Positions 7,244 through 10,597 of a stretch of DNA of 10,597 bases are shown here, piece after piece. The DNA lies in the NCBI GenBank assembly GCA_900543175.1, contig UQQO01000079.1:1-10597 (forward strand), given 5' to 3'. Positions within the stretch are counted from its first letter, which is position 1. Every line of letters begins with the position of its first letter. This DNA comes from an uncultured Fusobacterium sp. Lineage in GTDB: Bacteria > Fusobacteriota > Fusobacteriia > Fusobacteriales > Fusobacteriaceae. Below the pieces are notes generated by a model, which saw only the letters and a list, made by a program, of their open reading frames with translations, ran no database searches and was not told the DNA's origin. The position numbers and the translations under genes were made by a program.

Positions 7244-7306
7244 ATGCTTATGACATTAATTGTTTTTTGATAGATCAAAGAACTATTTTGTCATGAGCAT
7301 TTTTTT
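7244..7306 (+). terminator. Leader hairpin terminator (attenuator-like) ahead of the Imm17-like gene
   Basis: ATGCTTATGACA (7244-7255) pairs with TGTCATGAGCAT (7289-7300) over twelve positions with one U-G pair, followed by a T run (7300-7306). The 33-base interior can fold again, for example TTTGAT (7266-7271) with ATCAAA (7274-7279). The wobble pair forms only in plus-strand RNA, and only the plus strand has the T run, so it acts on the plus transcript. It lies between the promoter and the first gene, where a constitutive terminator would silence the operon; a regulated attenuator is therefore likely. Confidence 0.7.
7250..7270 (+). CDS. Six-codon leader mini-ORF overlapping the terminator hairpin
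   Basis: A well placed ribosome binding site GAGAGGTG (7236-7243) lies six bases before ATG 7250, which opens a frame encoding MTLIVF and stopping at TGA 7268-7270. In-frame ATG at 7244 is an alternative but is too close to the binding site. The start codon lies inside the left arm of the terminator stem, so a ribosome here would block the hairpin. Whether it is translated is inference. It contains no obvious run of a single control amino acid. Confidence 0.4.
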   Translation: MTLIVF

Positions 7307-7337
7307 ATACAAAAATTTCAGGAAAAGGAGGGTAGTT

Positions 7338-7610
7338 ATGAACAATCCAATCAGTGATCTATATATAAAGTTTATGGAAAATGCAGACCCCTATTTAAGA
7401 AGATACCCATATCTTATTGGAGTGATAGGAGGAGGTTTATTTTTCTTTGGAGCTATTTTTAATTGGAAATGGATTTGTGACCCAACAGGTTCAAAAAGAT
7501 TTATGAAAACTGTGTATGAAATTTTTGGAGAGAAAGGTTTTAGATTTTTTACAGGAATATTTGGTGCAATAATAGTAATTTTTTCTTTATCTTTATGGTT
7601 GAAAAAATAA
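7338..7610 (+). CDS. Small two-helix membrane protein, Imm17-like
   Basis: The 90-residue product has two membrane helices, about 25-42 and 70-88, joined by a polar loop of about 27 residues. The patterns GGLFFFGAIFNWKW (32-45) and GEKGFRFFTGIFGAIIVIFSL (64-84) resemble the immunity protein 17 family, two-helix proteins found in polymorphic-toxin loci. This is recognition by eye and is moderate evidence. The start at 7338 is set by AAGGAGGG (7325-7332), five bases upstream; a longer frame from TTG 7260 would begin inside the leader hairpin and is rejected. It is the first gene of the operon, and its stop is followed directly by the GGAGGT site of the next gene. No partner toxin is visible in the window. 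Confidence 0.75.
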   Translation: MNNPISDLYIKFMENADPYLRRYPYLIGVIGGGLFFFGAIFNWKWICDPTGSKRFMKTVYEIFGEKGFRFFTGIFGAIIVIFSLSLWLKK

Positions 7611-7620
7611 GGAGGTCAAT

Positions 7621-8724
7621 ATGAATTTAAAATACAGATGTCTAGAATGTGGAACACCTTTAGGTTTTGAAGGTTTATGTTGGAGATGTAGAGCAAAGAA
7701 ACATAGAGAGGAAGTTGACAATTGGAGTGATAAAGAGATAGAAGAAAAAATAAATCAAGTGATAGAAAAATTAAAAGTTTCAACAGAAGATAATTTTTAT
7801 GAAACTGATGAGTATGAAATTTTTCAAGATCTGATGACAAAAGGAATATATGTAGAAGAGTTTTCTAAAACAGCTTGTGAAAGAGAGATTTTTTATCCAA
7901 GTGAATTATATTATAAAGCAAGTGATGAAGTAAGAGATAGATTAATAGAAAAAATTATGAGTACAGACTCTGCTAATGAGGGTGGATTACTTTTACAATG
8001 CCTTGCTATGATAGGAGATAAAAAATCACAAGATACTTTATATGAATTAAAAATAAATCCTAGACCTTGGAGAAAAAAACTTTATGTAGATTCAGATATT
8101 TATGCTGAAGAAGGTGATTGGACTTTTGACAGTGATAATAACTATATAAAACTTAATTATGATAAATGTTTCTCTTTTGAAAAAGGAGAGAAAAAAGATG
8201 AGAGTGGAACTTTTATTGCTAGAAAAAGAGGGGAAAAATGTCCACACTGTGGTGGAGAGATAATAGATATTCTAGTGATAGACGGAAGAGATGAAAGATT
8301 TTCATTTTTAGGTTTAGATGGAATTATCACTGCAAGTTGTTGTCCTAACTGTGTAACTTTAAGCGAGGGAATTTCAAATAGATTTAGCCTTGATGGAACA
8401 AATGAGATCTTAGAATATGAGGGAGAAGAGGAAAATTATTTTAGAGATGAGATAATAGATGAGATGGTAAATAATAATTTTGTTGTTTCTGCTAAAGAAA
8501 AACCACTATTTTATGGTGCATTTACAGATGATGTAAATACAATTGGTGGATTTGGTAATTGGGTGCAAGATTGGGAGTATAGAGAGTGTCCTGAGTGTGG
8601 AAAGAAGATGAAGTATCTTGCTCAAATTCATTGGGATACTATAATGGACAGTGCAGAGGGAACTTTATATATAGAGATATGTCCAGAGTGTAAGATAATT
8701 ACTATGTTTCATCAACAAACTTAA
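7621..8724 (+). CDS. Protein with three Cys4 zinc-ribbon sites and a YwqG-like C-terminal segment
   Basis: This is a soluble, acidic 367-residue protein of unknown function. Three candidate Cys4 zinc sites are visible: C7/C10/C20/C23 at the N-terminus, C207/C210/C241/C244 in the middle, and C323/C326/C354/C357 at the C-terminus. Residues 105-165 (GGLLLQCLAMIGDKKS, then PRPWRKKLYV) look like a short helical-repeat, HEAT-like segment. The last part, with TIGGFGNWVQ, CPECGKKMKYLAQI and GTLYIEICPEC, resembles zinc-ribbon relatives of YwqG/DUF1963. It shares the GG...LAQI spacing with the YwqG-family gene at the end of this window. The start has GGAGGT (7611-7616) four bases upstream. Position in an Imm17-like/CreD/YwqG operon hints at a toxin-neutralising or envelope-related role, which is inference. 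Confidence 0.85.
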   Translation: MNLKYRCLECGTPLGFEGLCWRCRAKKHREEVDNWSDKEIEEKINQVIEKLKVSTEDNFYETDEYEIFQDLMTKGIYVEEFSKTACEREIFYPSELYYKASDEVRDRLIEKIMSTDSANEGGLLLQCLAMIGDKKSQDTLYELKINPRPWRKKLYVDSDIYAEEGDWTFDSDNNYIKLNYDKCFSFEKGEKKDESGTFIARKRGEKCPHCGGEIIDILVIDGRDERFSFLGLDGIITASCCPNCVTLSEGISNRFSLDGTNEILEYEGEEENYFRDEIIDEMVNNNFVVSAKEKPLFYGAFTDDVNTIGGFGNWVQDWEYRECPECGKKMKYLAQIHWDTIMDSAEGTLYIEICPECKIITMFHQQT

Positions 8725-8746
8725 TTTTTAAGGAAATAGTGATAAT

Positions 8747-8929
8747 ATGAAAAACTTTGATATAGTAGCTTTTGTATGTGGGATAATAGTTGTTTATATG
8801 ATAATTGGTTGTACAGTTTTTATTTTAAAACAACTTAAATATAATCTAAAATTTACAGTGATTATCTTTATATCAGTAGTAATTGGTTTAGGACTTATCT
8901 GCCTTTACAATTACTTTAAAAATTTTTAA
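8747..8929 (+). CDS. Small two-helix membrane protein of unknown function
   Basis: The 60-residue product is almost entirely hydrophobic, with helices at about 5-27 and 35-55 separated by a Lys-containing turn (KQLKYNLK). I do not recognise the family. It sits 22 bases after the zinc-ribbon gene and 14 bases before the creD-like gene, in the same direction. The upstream AAGGA (around 8730) is about 12 bases from the ATG, a long and weak spacing, so translation may depend on the preceding gene. A non-coding reading is possible, but the operon position and helix pattern favour a real gene. Confidence 0.6.
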   Translation: MKNFDIVAFVCGIIVVYMIIGCTVFILKQLKYNLKFTVIIFISVVIGLGLICLYNYFKNF

Positions 8930-8943
8930 AGTGGAGGTGCAAT

Positions 8944-10242
8944 ATGATTAATTTAAAAAAGAACAATTCTCTTGTTAGAAAAATAGGTTTTCTCTTTGTT
9001 CTTGCTATTTTATTACAAATACCTATATTTTTTATTCATACAATAGTTGATGATAGAGGTTACTCATACAATAATATGGTAGAAGAGATTGGAAATGAGT
9101 GGGGAAGAAAACAAACTATTGCAGGAGTTTTTCTTACAATACCCTTTGATGATAGTGAAACATATTATGATAATTCAGGAAAAGAGGCAAAAAGAAAGAT
9201 TACAAAAAATTTGGTAATTCTTCCTGATGATTTAAAAGTAAAGGTTTATTTAAAAGATGAAGTTAGAGAAAGGGGAATTTACAAAACAACTGTATATAAT
9301 GGAGATATTATTTTAGAGGGAAGTTTTCCAAGTATAAGAAATTCTGTCCCTGCCAATATTTTTCCATACAATATTGGTATTGGGCTTGGGATAACTGATA
9401 CAAAATCTATTATGAAAGTTGAGGAATTTATAGTTGAGGGGGAAAATATAGAGCTTGAATCAGGAACAGGAGTTACACAACAGGGGATAAATACTGGAAT
9501 TTCAGGGACTATAAGACAAAATCTAAATCAAAAAGAGAAGATAAATTTCTCTGTAAAATTAAGCTTGAGAGGTAATGAGGGAATAAATATTCTTCCATTT
9601 GGAAAAAATAACCATTTTGAAGTAAGCTCATCTTGGAAAGCTCCAAAATTTTATGGAATTTTACCAAGTGTAAAGGTAATTGATGAAAATGGATTCAAAG
9701 CAGAATGGGAAGTTTCTTCCTTTGTAAGAAATTATAAGCAAAGTTTTGTAGATGGGTTCTATGATATTACAGAGGGAAAAATCGGAGTAGATTTATATGA
9801 GGGGGTAACTCATTACAGGCAAGTTATGAGAGCTGTAAAATATAGTATGTTATTTATACTTTTGAGCCTTTTTGTAGTATATATTTTTGAGGTGACAAGT
9901 AAAAGATTTACCCACTATGTTCAATATGGAGTGGTGGGATTCTCACTTACAATGTTTTATTTAGTTTTACTTTCAATGTCAGAATATTTTAGCTTTGGCT
10001 TAGCTTATATCATAGCCACTTTGATGGTAGTAATTCCAAACTCATTGTATATAAAAGCTGTAACTAAAAACAGTAAATATGGAGTTGGAATGTTTGTATT
10101 TTTATCTGGAATCTATGCTGTATTGTATTCTATTTTGAAGATGGAGCAATATGCACTTATAACAGGAACACTTTTATTGATGTTAGTTCTTTATGTAATG
10201 ATGTATATTACTAGAAATATTGAGGTTTTAAAGGAGGATTAA
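8944..10242 (+). CDS. creD: CreD-family inner-membrane protein
   Basis: This 432-residue protein matches CreD (Cet) in length and layout: one N-terminal membrane helix (about 16-34), a large beta-rich extracytoplasmic domain (about 35-295), and five C-terminal helices (about 297-422). Family patterns are visible: EEIGNEWGRKQTIAGVFLTIPF at 47-68, LPFGKNNHFEVSSSWKAPKFYG at 217-238, and YRQVMRAVKYSMLF at 291-304 followed by IFE. In enterobacteria creD is induced by the CreBC two-component system and affects colicin tolerance and envelope integrity; its molecular role is unclear. No creB or creC is present here. The GGAGG site (8933-8937) lies six bases before the ATG. The next gene starts three bases after its stop, so they are surely co-transcribed. 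Confidence 0.88.
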   Translation: MINLKKNNSLVRKIGFLFVLAILLQIPIFFIHTIVDDRGYSYNNMVEEIGNEWGRKQTIAGVFLTIPFDDSETYYDNSGKEAKRKITKNLVILPDDLKVKVYLKDEVRERGIYKTTVYNGDIILEGSFPSIRNSVPANIFPYNIGIGLGITDTKSIMKVEEFIVEGENIELESGTGVTQQGINTGISGTIRQNLNQKEKINFSVKLSLRGNEGINILPFGKNNHFEVSSSWKAPKFYGILPSVKVIDENGFKAEWEVSSFVRNYKQSFVDGFYDITEGKIGVDLYEGVTHYRQVMRAVKYSMLFILLSLFVVYIFEVTSKRFTHYVQYGVVGFSLTMFYLVLLSMSEYFSFGLAYIIATLMVVIPNSLYIKAVTKNSKYGVGMFVFLSGIYAVLYSILKMEQYALITGTLLLMLVLYVMMYITRNIEVLKED

Positions 10243-10245
10243 AGT

Positions 10246-10597
10246 ATGGAAAAGAAAAAATTAAGTGAAGAAAATGTAAGATTCAACAATGAAATCAAAA
10301 AAATTGTTTTAGATATTTTAGAAAAAAATAAAAAGCCTATGATTGAGATTAGTTTATCAGATGAGAAACCAAATCTATTCCAAAGTAAATTTGGTGGAGT
10401 TCCATATTTACCTAAAAATGTAGAAGTTCCTAAAAATAAAGAAAATCAACAACTTACCTTACTTGCTCAAATAAATATAGAAGAATTACCAAAAAATAAT
10501 ATCTATCCTATGAAAGAGGGAATCTTGCAATTTTGGATATTAAATGATGATGTTCTCGGGCTTGATTATGATACACATTTAGGTGATGGATTTAAGA
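10246..10597 (+). CDS. YwqG/DUF1963-family protein (5' part, cut by the window end)
   Basis: The first 117 residues are present. After a charged helical N-terminus the sequence shows QSKFGGVPYLPK (46-57), LTLLAQINIEELP (69-81), KEGILQFWI (89-97) and DDVLGLDYD (99-107). These are the consecutive landmarks of YwqG (DUF1963), a cytoplasmic fold whose Bacillus representative lies in a toxin/secretion gene neighbourhood; the biochemical function is unknown. The AAGGAGGA site (10231-10238) overlaps the end of creD, and the ATG is seven bases after it. The GG...LAQI pattern recurs in the C-terminus of the zinc-ribbon protein earlier in the operon. About half or more of the gene is expected beyond the window. 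Confidence 0.85.
   Translation, partial: MEKKKLSEENVRFNNEIKKIVLDILEKNKKPMIEISLSDEKPNLFQSKFGGVPYLPKNVEVPKNKENQQLTLLAQINIEELPKNNIYPMKEGILQFWILNDDVLGLDYDTHLGDGFK

Noticed and set aside
7236..7310. Type I toxin or holin-like small toxin gene, suggested by the strong ribosome binding site and the long hairpin
   Set aside because: The frame is only six codons and has no membrane helix; there is no sign of an antisense RNA promoter.
7260..7337. N-terminal extension of the Imm17-like gene from TTG 7260
   Set aside because: It would begin inside the leader hairpin without a ribosome binding site, whereas ATG 7338 has AAGGAGGG five bases upstream.
7616..7840. 74-codon open frame on the minus strand over the start of the zinc-ribbon gene
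   Set aside because: It overlaps the N-terminal Cys4 motif region of a convincing plus-strand gene and reads as low-complexity Leu/Ser/His, a typical antisense shadow.

Overview
The window is AT-rich chromosomal DNA from what is most likely a Fusobacterium-like anaerobe. This is an inference from four things: very low GC in both coding and spacer DNA, strong AGGAGG-type ribosome binding sites, a highly typical aspartase gene suited to an amino-acid fermenter, and a c-di-AMP riboswitch ahead of an osmolyte transporter. I see no insertion sequence, tRNA, rRNA, CRISPR array or phage gene.

Left part (1-1987): a short open frame at the left edge is probably the 3' end of a gene. A weak terminator follows, then a clean promoter and ribosome binding site for aspA (aspartate ammonia-lyase). 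aspA ends at an intrinsic terminator that faces the terminator of a convergent unit.

Middle (1988-7078, minus strand): in transcription order there is an HD-domain phosphohydrolase (6482-7078), then a promoter and a cyclic di-AMP (ydaO/yuaA class) riboswitch with its own expression-platform terminator. Next come a fused permease/substrate-binding protein (opuFB type) and its CBS-containing ATPase (opuFA type), and last a MATE-family efflux protein with its own likely promoter. The riboswitch and the CBS domains together suggest that c-di-AMP controls uptake of betaine, choline or carnitine at two levels, transcription and transport activity.

Right part (7079-10597, plus strand): a divergent promoter drives a leader that contains a long hairpin terminator overlapping a six-codon mini-ORF. 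Five tightly packed genes follow: a two-helix Imm17-like membrane protein, a protein with three Cys4 zinc-ribbon sites and a YwqG-like C-terminus, a 60-residue two-helix membrane protein, a CreD-family membrane protein, and a YwqG/DUF1963-family protein cut by the window end. Imm17-like and YwqG-like proteins are both known from polymorphic-toxin immunity contexts, but no toxin gene is visible here. This membrane/immunity-like operon with its attenuator-like leader is the least understood part of the window.
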